Below, one piece after another: positions 10,632 through 22,600 of a stretch of 64,000 nucleotides of DNA (position 1 is the first letter of the stretch; each line of letters starts with the position of its first letter). The position numbers and the translations under genes were made by a program. The notes beneath the pieces are model-generated. The model had not been told where the DNA came from. It did not search any database and saw nothing but the letters and a program-made list of their open reading frames with translations. Origin of the DNA: Apostichopus japonicus. Its lineage: Eukaryota; Echinodermata; Holothuroidea; Aspidochirotida; Stichopodidae. The stretch lies in contig NC_092569.1 in the NCBI RefSeq assembly GCF_037975245.1, forward strand, positions 157,001-221,000, read 5' to 3'.

Positions 10632-13600
10632 ATGTCGAAAGCAAAGAAAGCACGTCTGAGTGACAGAAGTAGTGGTGAATTTTTCCCAGGTAGGACTATT
10701 ACTGTAGTAGGACTAACACTATAGTAGGACTAACGTTAGAACTAATAATATGATCATAAGCTAGATAACTTTAGGCCTAAGTTAGGAACTAAGTTAGGAT
10801 AGCCTAGCCTAACTATGTCTGTCCTAGGCTAGTAAATACATAACCACGCCAATGTTGAATGTACTTGTTTTCCTATCAGGGGATTTTCGTCAACCATCGT
10901 GGTATTTCAGCATCACATTCAAAACGTTATCCGCCAAAATCTCAGGACAAAAAGCCTGACAGTCTCCTACATTTGAAAATTTGTCCAGCACTGATTAGGT
11001 CTACATATTGTTTTGTAAAACTTGTTTCTTACTATCAGAAGTTCAGACAAATAATTTGTATGCTCATGGCAAGATTAATTCCAATCAACCGTAGGAATAT
11101 TCACATGGGAATTATAAGTCTCAACTTTTTTTTTATAGGGAATTCTATTTTTATTTTGCTAAATCTATCCATATACTGTTGGTCGTCATACAGTATCTTG
11201 TCAAATACTGTTTATTATGTTTTCGTTTATATACTGCAGGCATTCCTACCATACAGTACAAACCAGATGCGAAACCAACTGATGTAATATGCTTCCGTTA
11301 CTACAACCATGATGAGGTAATATTTGAAAAATTCTGAATCTTGGAACTTGCTTTGCATTATGTACCAACTTAACTGGTTATAGATGTGTTATTGACTGGG
11401 AGCACATTATGGTTAGCATCTATAGCTGAGTAGCTAACAGATTTCTATGTGTACCTATGTGTTTGGTATAGATCCCAATAAAAGGAACTGTACAATTCCC
11501 AGTGGGTGTGGTAATAGGGGTCCTAGAATGGTTCCCCACCTCCCCCCCCATCTCCCAAGAATGAGCAGGTTATGAAGTTTAGTTGATATGTTTGCAATAG
11601 ATGATGGCATAGACAATGCTTCGAAGACAAGATTTACACTGCCATGGGTCACAGGTTCATATCACATTAACTTGCAAAAAGCTGTTCTCATTTATTAGCA
11701 AATGCAACAGTGTACTATGAAATGGAACAACCTAACACAACTTCAAAGAAGTCTTCAAACATGGCTCTTTAATCCAACATTTTACACATTTTGCATGTTT
11801 CAAAGAGAAATTCTTTTGATGGATATCCTTTCAATACATCCCTGATTGGATATGTGAACCAAGAAGCTCTTCAAGTAGTCAAATTTCTTATACATACATG
11901 TACAAAGCTGTGTATTAAAGATGCAGTACTTGTTATGCTCCTGCCTCACGATTGCATTTACTTTAGCACACATCAATTTAACTTGCAGTATGTTATTTAT
12001 GTGGTTTTCCTTATCGGGGAGCGTTGTGGTCAAGTGGTTAAGGCAGTGGACTTGTGATCTAAGGATTGCAGGTTGGAGTCCTGGCCAGATCATTGTGTTG
12101 TGTCCTTGGGCAAGGCACTCTATTGCCTCTCTTCACCCAGGTATATAAATGGGGACCTGTGAGATAAAACTGTCAGCTGGGCACGTTTTAGCTGCTGCCA
12201 TGTGGGAGGGATTGTCTCTATGTTAGACAGGTTATCATTGAACTGGGGTAAATATTGTAAAGTGCTACGAGCCTTTGGGAGCACTATATAAAAATATTGA
12301 ATTATTATTATTATCTACAGGTTGTATTTGGCAAACCAATGAGAGACTGGCTTCGATTCTCTGTCTGTTTCTGGCATTCCTTTAGAGGGGTAGGCCTTGA
12401 CCCCTTTGGATTTGGGACCATTGAAAGACCATGGGATGATGGTAATTTTGTATGATTCATGTTTATTTGAAAGGATTCTGTTACCAGCTTAACATTCCTA
12501 TGAAAGTTTCTAATCATATATTACTCTAAACTGCTCTTACAAGATCATTACTAGTTTGTTAAGGGACTTAATAACTGTATGAACATCAAGTGGATATACA
12601 TCTGCTACTGTTTGAAATATACTGCTGTTGATTGTCTAAATTGGGGTGTCAGATTTGTCTTGAGTAGTTACTGGAAGTAAAACAAACCTTTAAAAGATAC
12701 AAAATATTGGTACAACGTAGCTACCAGTATGATATGTTTACATGTAAGGAGAAGGTAAAACTCAACTTAACATGAGTACAGGCTTCTCTGGGATTATAAT
12801 CTGTATGACTTTCATATATATGTCTATTTACAAAGTTCGATACCATCTCTCTTTCGACTAAAAGGTTCGGAGAGCTTAGAGAATGCAGAACGGAGAATGA
12901 GGGCTGCGTTCGAGTTTTTGACCAAGCTTGGTGTTGACTTCTGGACTTTTCATGACAGGTACCTAATAGCATCATTTGCATGTAGCTGGCAAAAGTAATT
13001 AGACTTGTAAGCAGGGTTGAAATTAGTTTTCTAGGAGTAGGACCTAGAAGTAGGACCACTAGGAGTAGGACCACTCATTGTGTGAGGAGGGGAATGTGAG
13101 GAGGGATGTGGGAGGAGGGGAGTGTGAGGAGGGGAGTAGGACCACTTATTGTGTCAAAATGGCCCATGGTTTACAGGTTTATTGGTGGAACCAAAGACCA
13201 CTTGAATGTAACCATTCAAATCTATCATATGTACACCTTGTGATGTATAGAACTATGATGTTACACATATTCATATTTGTTGTTTTAGTTTCCCCTTAAC
13301 ATGTAATGACAATAGTAGGTTCTGCTCCATCTTGTATATGCAAAGAAGGCTAGTTCATAATAGTCTGTGGTACCGGAATATTATACTTTCATCCTGTTCT
13401 TGTATTCATTTCTGGATCGTCAGTTGTCTCAGGATTAAAAGCACTTATCACATATAACTTATGCTTTACTAATTATTCATCCTTCTCTTTCCTTGATCCA
13501 ACTTACAGGGATATTTCACCTGAAGGAAAGACACTGGAGGAAACCAATGCCAACCTAGATGTTATGACAGATCTAGCAAAGCAACTCATGGAAGAGACAG

Positions 13601-16600
13601 GAATAAAACTCCTCTGGAACACGTGTAACTTGTTCACCAATCCTCGGTAAATCAACACCATTCTGCAAAATATTAATTTCAAAATAAGCTGCCTTTAAAA
13701 AGAAACCCAATAGAAATGTACCAAAAGATTTGTAAACTGTATTTGAAATTTTACTGTTTTGGATAATATGCTGCCATAAGCTGACCATTTAATTGGTTTA
13801 AATTTTAATGTTTTGGATAATATACTCCCATAAGCTGAGCAGTTAATTGGTTTAAATTTTAATGTTTTGGATAATATACTCCCATAAGCTGAGCAGTTAA
13901 TTGGTTTAAATTGTAATGTTTTGGATAGTATACTCCCATAAGCTGAGCAGTTAATTGGTTTAAATTGTAATGTTTTGGATAGTATGCTGCCATAAGTTGA
14001 GCAGATAATTGGTTTAAATTGTTATGTTTTGGATAATATACTACCACAAGCTGGGCAGTTAATTGGTTTAAATTGTAATGTTTTGGATAGTATACTTCCA
14101 TAAGCTGAGCAGTTAATTGGTTTAAATTGTAATGTTTTGAATAGTATGCTGCCATAAGTTGAGCAGATAATTGGTTTAAATTGTTATGTTTTGGATAATA
14201 TACTACCACAAGCTGGGCAGTTAATTGGTTTAAATTGTTATGTTTTGGATAGTATACTCCCATAAGCTGAGCAGTTAATTGGTTTAAATTGTAATGTTTT
14301 GGATAGTATGCTGCCATAAGTTGAGCAGTTAATTGGTTTAAATTGTAATGTTTTGGATAATATACTACCACAAGCTGAGCAGCTAATTATTACTTTGTAA
14401 AGTTTTGATTTAACTTCAGTGCCTTCACTTTGTGCCTTCACTAGAATCTTTGGTGCAACTTTGTCTTGTGAAGATTTTATCAGATTTAATAAAGAGTTTG
14501 TGAATGTGCATGAATATTATTTCTCTATTGGATCTACAGATACATGAATGGAGCTTTAACCAATCCAGATGCCCATGTAGTGGCCTATGCTGCAGCTCAA
14601 GTCAAGAAAGGACTGGAAGTTGGCAAGAAGCTGGGAGCAGGAAATTTTGGTAAAGCTGATGAGATGAAGGTTTAGTGCCCTTACCTGATTGAAACCCGTT
14701 CCAAATCCCTTGAAAATGTGCACTTTGTATTGAATTTGCCAACATTGTTATGGTACCATAACATCTCAGGGTTATATTTTAATACTTCATAAGGTAAACT
14801 GTGGAAGTACTTTTATTAAAAAAGTTTAAACTTTAAAATTGAAACATTTAACTGTTCTTGCTGAGAAAGTAACCATTTTACCCTGGTTGAGGTTATACTG
14901 TGTGATATATTGATAATGGTTCCATCACTTTTGATTCATTATCCAATGACATAGCAGTTTGATTTGTAACTGTAGCATGCTTATCTGGTTATTGTTATGG
15001 GAGGATAACTCAAAGTTTCTACTTTATCATTGTAATAAAACATTGTGGGTTATTTTTTCCAACATATCTTGCTTTTCAGAATTATGTTGAATTGCATCTG
15101 ATGTCTTTTTGCTTTCAGTTTTCTGGGGTGGCAGGGAAGGCTATCAGAGTCTTCTTAATACAAATGTCCTCACTGAGCTTTCAAACATGGCCAGCGTTTT
15201 CAAGATGGCAGTTGGTAAGTTTTCTGAGTTTTCAATAGTTAAGAGCTATTTTTCAACATTTTTGAGTGAATGAGAAATTTTCACATATTATTGCAATAGT
15301 GAGATCGAATGTGAAATTTTTATTCTTGATTTTGACATTCTAGCTAGCTACATCAAAATAACTTTATTATGTAGTTAGTTTGAAACAGAACTACAGTATT
15401 AGGATAAATCATTTATAGTCAAACTCTTTGAAAATACTTCCATATACAAAGCAGCTACATTTACCATGCACTTGCTGCATCAACCTGCCATTAGGGAGAC
15501 CGTTTCTGCACAGTGGTTGTGGAATGGATTGCCTCAACATATAAGGCACTGTGAATCTCTTCCCATGTTCAAGAGACTCTCCTATTCAATATTGCCTTAT
15601 TCTTAGCGAATGTTCTGCTTCTAGTGTTCAGTTTCCTATTGCTGTTGTAGTTTATATAGTTTTCGGTATTTTTATGTTCTTATCCTACTTATTTGATCCT
15701 TTCATATATTTTTTTTTTAAATTTCCTTCAGTGTTTTCTACTCTTTGTACCTATTCTTTCATGTTTGTAGCTTGGATTGTTGTGTAAAGCGCCTAAAGGC
15801 CTTTTTTGGTATTTCTGCGCTACATCAAGTAACACATTAAAATTGTGCATAGTATTTTGTCATTATTCATTTTCTTGTCTCATATTGCTATTTGTAGTTA
15901 AATATTATAAATTGAAATGATCGTAACTTGTATGAATCTCTTAGTATGGGTATGCTTTAATCAGTGAAATAATGATCTGATGCATCCATCACTCACAGAC
16001 TTTAAATGTGTGTGAAATTTATCAACGGTTCCTTCTGTATGATGATATTTTACAATTTATGTCTCGAGCTCCTTGCATCATCAATTCCAGCAGTAATCAT
16101 ATCATGCTCTGGGAAATGTTACGAGGCATGCATACAATAGTTTCAAAATGGTAGCAATAATTTGAAAACTTATCAATAACATCATTACTGCAGAAGAAAA
16201 GGATTGAAACAATGCACTATATACTGAAGCATCAGTACAATACATATGTGAACATTTAACATGTACTCTCTCACCTTGTGATTGCTATTGATTTGGTTAA
16301 ACATTAAACACAAAAGTAGCCAGTGCAGTCACTACACCTGACAGGGACACTTATGCAAGCATCTACAAGCAACAATATACAACAGAGCCAGCTTTTATCT
16401 TTTATAGTAGTTTGTCTGTAGATGTTCTCTAGCTACTATTTACATTGCATTTGGTTGTTCAATCAAAGGTGATAAAGTTTCAAACAAAAGTCAAAGATTA
16501 AACAAGATTTACAGTACCTCATCAGTACAATCCTCTCGAGTATCATATGAATACCAAACATGTGTGATCCAGAGCACTATAACTAGGCTACCATTACAAT

Positions 16601-19600
16601 TAACAGCAGATTGATTCTTCTTGATGTTTTCTGTTTGTAACCATATTTTATTTCTTGAATTTATCTGCTGTATGTCCCTGTAATTCAGCTTTTTTTAAAT
16701 TATATTTAGACCCTAGGGAGAGATAATTCTATGTTTTCATAGGTACTAAACTTTGTATGCTTTTGTGGTGACGTAAGATTTATCAAAGCCTAAGAGGATG
16801 ATAAATAGCCATGTTATATAAGTAGTCACAGTTAACGTTATACATGTGTAGTAGTAGGCATGAGCTACCACTCAGGGTTAGGGTTAACTGATGAGCACCA
16901 TACCCTGAAAGACTTATTTCCTTATGATGCATTGTTATACATGTGTAGTAGTAGGCATGAGCTGCCACTCAGGGTTAGGGTTAACTGATGAGCACCATAC
17001 CCTGAAAGACTTATTTCCTTATGATGCATTGTTATACATGTGTAGTAGTAGGCATGAGCTGCCACTCAGGGTTAGGGTTAACTGATGAGCACCATACCCT
17101 GAAAGACTTATTTCCTTATGATGCATTGTTATACATGTGTAGTAGTAGTCATGAGCTGCCACTCAGGGTTAGGGTTAACTGATGAGCACCATACCCTGAA
17201 AGACTTATTTCCTTATGATGCATTGTTATACATGTGTAGTAGGCATGAGCTGCCACTCAGGGTTAGGGTTAACTGATGAGCACCATACCCTGAAAGACTT
17301 ATTTCCTTATGATGCATTGTTATACATGTGTAGTAGGCATGAGCTGCCACTCAGGGTTAGGGTTAACGTATGAGCACCATACCCTGAAAGACTTATTTCC
17401 TTGTGAAGCATTGGTTATACATGTGTAGTAGGCATGAGCTACCACACAGGGTTAGGGTTAACTGATGAGCACCATACCCTGAGAGACTTATTTCCTTATG
17501 ATGCATTGTTATACATGTGTAGTAGTAGGCATGAGCTACCACTCAGAGTTAGGGTTAACTGATGAGCACCATACCCTGAAAGACTTATTTCCCTAGGCCT
17601 ATGATGCATTGTTATACATGTGTAGTAGGCATGAGCTGCCACTCAGAGTTAGGGTTAACTGATGAGCACCATACCCTGCAAGACTTATTTCCTTATGATG
17701 CATTGTTATACATGTGTAGTAGTAGGCATGAGCTGCCACACAGGGTTAGGGTTAACTGATGAGCACCATACCCTGAAAGACTTATTTCCTTATGATGCAT
17801 TGTTATACATGTGTAGTAGTAGGCATGAGCTGCCACTCAGGGTTAGGGTTAACGTATGAGCACCATACCCTGAAAGACTTATTTCCTTATGATGCATTGT
17901 TATACATGTGTAGTAGGCATGAGCTGCCACTCAGGGTTAGGGTTAACGTATGAGCACCATACCCTGCTAGACTTATTTCCTTATGATGCATTGTTATACA
18001 TGTGTAGTAGTAGGCATGAGCTACCACTCAGGGTTAGGGTTAACGTATGAACACCATACCCTGAAAGACTTATTTCCCTAGGCCTATGATGCATTGTTAT
18101 ACATGTGTAGTAGGCATGAGCTGCCACTCAGAGTTAGGGTTAACGTATGAGCACCATACCCTGACAGACTTATTTCCTTGTGAAGCATTGTTATACATGT
18201 GTAGTAGTAGGCATGAGCTACCACTCAGGGTTAGGGTTAACTGATGAGCACCATACCCTGCAAGACTTATTTCCTTATGATGCATTGTTATACATGTGTA
18301 GTAGGCATGAGCTGCCACACAGGGTTAGGGTTAACTGATGAGCACCATACCCTACAAGACTTATTTCCTTATGATGCATTGTTATACATGTGTAGTAGGC
18401 ATGAGCTACCACTCAGGGTTAGGGTTAACTGATGAGCACCATACCCTGAGAGACTTATTTCCTTATGATGCATTGTTATACATGTGTAGTAGTAGGCATG
18501 AGCTACCACTCAGGGTTAGGGTTAACTGATGAGCACCATACCCTGAAAGACTTATTTCCTTATGATGCATTGTTATACATGTGTAGTAGTAGGCATGAGC
18601 TACCACTCAGGGTTAGGGTTAACTGATGAGCACCATACCCTGCAAGACTTATTTCCTTATGATGCATTGTTATACATGTGTAGTAGGCATGAGCTGCCAC
18701 TCAGGGTTAGGGTTAACTGATGAGCACCATACCCTGAAAGACTTATTTCCTTATGATGCATTGTTATACATGTGTAGTAGTAGGCATGAGCTACCACTCA
18801 GGGTTAGGGTTAACTGATGAGCACCATACCCTGAAGACTTATTTCCTTATGATGCATTGTTATACATGTGTAGTAGTAGGCATGAGCTACCACTCAGGGT
18901 TAGGGTTAACTGATGAGCACCATACCCTGAAGACTTATTTCCTTATGATGCATTGTTATACATGTGTAGTAGGCATGAGCTGCCACACAGGGTTAGGGTT
19001 AACTGATGAGCACCATACCCTGAAGACTTATTTCCTTGTGAAGCATTGGTTATACATGTGTAGTAGTAGGCATGAGCTACCACTCAGGGTTAGGGTTAAC
19101 TGATGAGCACCATACCCTGCAAGACTTATTTCCTTATGATGCATTGTTATACATGTGTAGTAGGCATGAGCTGCCACTCAGGGTTAGGGTTAACTGATGA
19201 GCACCATACCCTACAAGACTTATTTCCTTGTGAAGCATTGGTTATACATGTGTAGTAGGTATGAGCTACCACTCACCAGAGGACAGTCACCAACAGTCAG
19301 TCAGGGAAATCCCTTCATGTTGAATTTATCCTTACTTATAAAACTGGCTACATCTTGATCAGTGCAGGTACATATACATGTATACACACACTGCCGGATT
19401 ACCCTTCATTACTGAGTGGGTTTATGTTCACTTTGGTAGAGTGAGGCTGATAAAGACATTTGGACAAGACATTTCATGGTGTCATCCAGTTCCTACAGTG
19501 TTGTAATGATCAAAGTTAAAAGCCTCATTATGATGAACTAGTTCATGGTATTACTCTCAACACTATCAGTGCTCCAAGTTGACTCAAAGCTTTAATGCGG

Positions 19601-22600
19601 TTTTTAATGTGTTTTGTTTCCTTGAAGCTCACAAGAAGAAAATAGGGTTCAAAGGTCAACTGCTTATTGAACCCAAGCCAAAGGAACCAACAAGACATCA
19701 GTATGATTATGGTAAGTTCTGTGGAATGCCAAATCAGCATTTATTACATCCTTCCAGTTTTCATCAATGTCCATGTGATAGATATAAATGAACAGCTTCC
19801 CAAACAGCTAAGCCAAATTTGGGAAATATCAATGTTTAATGTTCCTTCACCCAGAAGACCTTAGCAAGTGTTTGTATGACATGAAACCATATGCTTGAAC
19901 TTTTTTCTTTTTCCTTTATTTTCTGTAATCCATGGAGTTTTCATTTGCAAGAGACAAGTCTAAAAAAATTGAATTTCTCAACATGACAGAATGATGGCAT
20001 TTTTATTCTCAAAAAGTACTTACAAGTACGTACAAGTATTTTCTAATGATATAACAATTAAACTTAACTTTGATACAGATGCGATGACAGTAATTGGTTT
20101 CCTTAAGCACTTTGGACTTGCCAATGACTTCAAGCTAAATATTGAGCCTAACCACACTACCCTAGCTGGCCACCAGTACCATCATGATGTGATGATGGCA
20201 TCCATGTAAGTACCATAAAACCATAGCAGGTCACCGAACCATCATGGTTACCTGATTGCATCCATGTAAGTCATAAGAGTAAACCAGTGATACCCTAGCT
20301 GGCCACCAGTACCATCACGATGTGATGTTGTTATAAATAAAGTTAATAGAGAAAACCAGTGATACCCTAGCTGGTAACCAGTACCATCACGATGTGATGT
20401 TGTTATAAATAAAGTTAATAGAGTAAACCAGTGATACTCTACCTGGTCCCAAGACCATCACAATGTGATGTTGTTATAAATAAAGTTAATAGAGAAAACC
20501 AGTGATACCCTACCTGGTCACCAGTACCATCACGATGTGATGTTGTAAATAAAGTTAATAGAGTAAACCAGTGATACCCTACCTGGTCACCAGTACCATC
20601 ACGATGTGATGTTGTTATAAATAAAGTCAATAGAGTAAACCAGTGATACCCTACCTGGTCACCAGTACCATCACGATGTGATGTTGTTACAAATAAAGTC
20701 AATAGAGTAAACCATTGATACCCTACCTGGTCACCAGTACCATCACGATGTGATGTTGTTACAAATAAAGTCAATAGAGTAAACCAGTGATACCCTACCT
20801 GGTCACCAGTACCATCACGATGTGATGTTGTTATAAATAAAGTCAATAGGGTAAACCAGTGATACCCTACCTGGTCACCAGTACCATCACGATGTGATGT
20901 TGTTATATATAAAGTCAATAGGGTAAACCAGTGATACCCTACCTGGTCACCAGTACCATCACGATGTGATGTTGTTATAAATAAAGTCAATAGGGTAAAC
21001 CAGTGATACCCTACCTGGTCACCAGTACCATCACGATGTGATGTTGTTATATATAAAGTCAATAGGGTAAACCAGTGATACCCTACCTGGTCACCAGTAC
21101 CATCACGATGTGATGTTGTTATAAATAAAGTCAATAGGGTAAACCAGTGATACCCTACCTGGTCACCAGTACCATCACGATGTGATGTTGTTACAAATAA
21201 AGTCAATAGAGTAAACCAGTGATACCCTACCTGGTCACCAGTACCATCACGATGTGATGTTGTTACAAATAAAGTCAATAGAGTAAACCAGTGATACCCT
21301 ACCTGGTCACCAGTACCATCACGATGTGATGTTGTTACAAATAAAGTCAATAGAGTAAACCAGTGATACCCTACCTGGTCACCAGTACCATCACGATGTG
21401 ATGTTGTTATAAATAAAGTCAATAGAGTAAACCAGTGATACCCTACCTGGTCACCAGTACCATCACGATGTGATGTTGTTATAAATAAAGTCAATAGAGT
21501 AAACCAGTGATACCCTACCTGGTCACCAGTACCATCACAATGTGATGTTGTTATAAATAAAGTCAATAGAGTAAACCAGTGATACCCTACCTGGTCACCA
21601 GTACCATCAAGATGTGATGTTGTTATAAATAAAGTCAATAGAGTAAACCAGTGATACCCTACCTGGTCACCAGTACCATCACGATGTGATGTTGTTATAA
21701 ATAAAGTTAATAGAATAAACCAGTGATACCCTACCTGGTCACCAGTACCATCATGATGTGATGTTGTTATAAATAAAGTTAATAGATTAAACCAGTGATA
21801 CCCTAGCTGGTCACCAGTACCATCACGATGTGATGTTGTTATAAATAAAGTTAATAGAGTAAACCAGTGATACCCTACCTGGTCACCAGTACCATCACGA
21901 TGTGATGTTGTTATAAATAAAGTTAATAGAGTAAACCAGTGATACCCTAGCTGGTCACCAATAGCATCAGAATGTGATGTTGGTATTAATTGAGGTATAT
22001 ACCTACATAGCATTACATAGCTATTTAATACAGTAGGCAATTAATATTTGACTTTTTAAGTTAATCATGCAAATTAAATATTAGAGGGGCAATAGAGAGA
22101 TTTACATGATTACAATGTTATGTCTCATTCACAGCTTTGGTATGCTTGGATCTGTCGATTCAAACACTGGCTCTCCTGACCTGGGTTGGGACACTGACCA
22201 GTTCCCCATGGACATCTCACATGCAACACAGACTATGAAAGTAAGCCATCAACCTTTTTTGGCTTTATATGTAATAACCCCCTCCCCTCCCCTCCCCCTC
22301 CCCCATGGGACATATCATATTCAGCATAGACTATGAAAGTAAGCCATCAACCTTTGTTTTGGCTTGATATGTAATACTCCCTGCCCTCCCCTCCCCCCCC
22401 CACGGGACATATCATATTCAGCATAGACTATGAAAGTAAGCCATCAACCTTTGTTTTGGCTTGATATGTAATACTCCCTCCCCTCCCCACCAACCCCCCC
22501 CCCCCCATGGACATATATGCAACACAGACTGTGAAAGTAAGCCATCAAACTTTGAGGATAACTTTGGGCAGGATGTTTAGCATGTTATGTAATAAACCCC

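Noticed and set aside
13859-14371. A 170-codon minus-strand repeat protein
   Set aside because: It comes from the 54-bp minisatellite, again a multiple of 3, with no flanking coding sequence or splice context.
16838-19275. Hammerhead ribozyme in the 97-bp satellite (CTGATGA followed by GAAA)
   Set aside because: The bases between the two motifs (GCACCATACCCT) cannot form stem II. Many units have GCAA or ACAA in place of GAAA, and no stem I partner is visible.
16838-19275. A true telomere or chromosome end
   Set aside because: The TTAGGG-like hexamers occur only in pairs within a longer unit, and the gene continues with intact exons on both sides.
20439-22040. A 533-codon minus-strand frame with a 24-residue repeat
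   Set aside because: It is an artefact of a 72-bp satellite unit (a multiple of 3 without a stop on that strand) and lies in an intron of the xylose isomerase gene. The sense-strand origin from exon 9 explains it fully.
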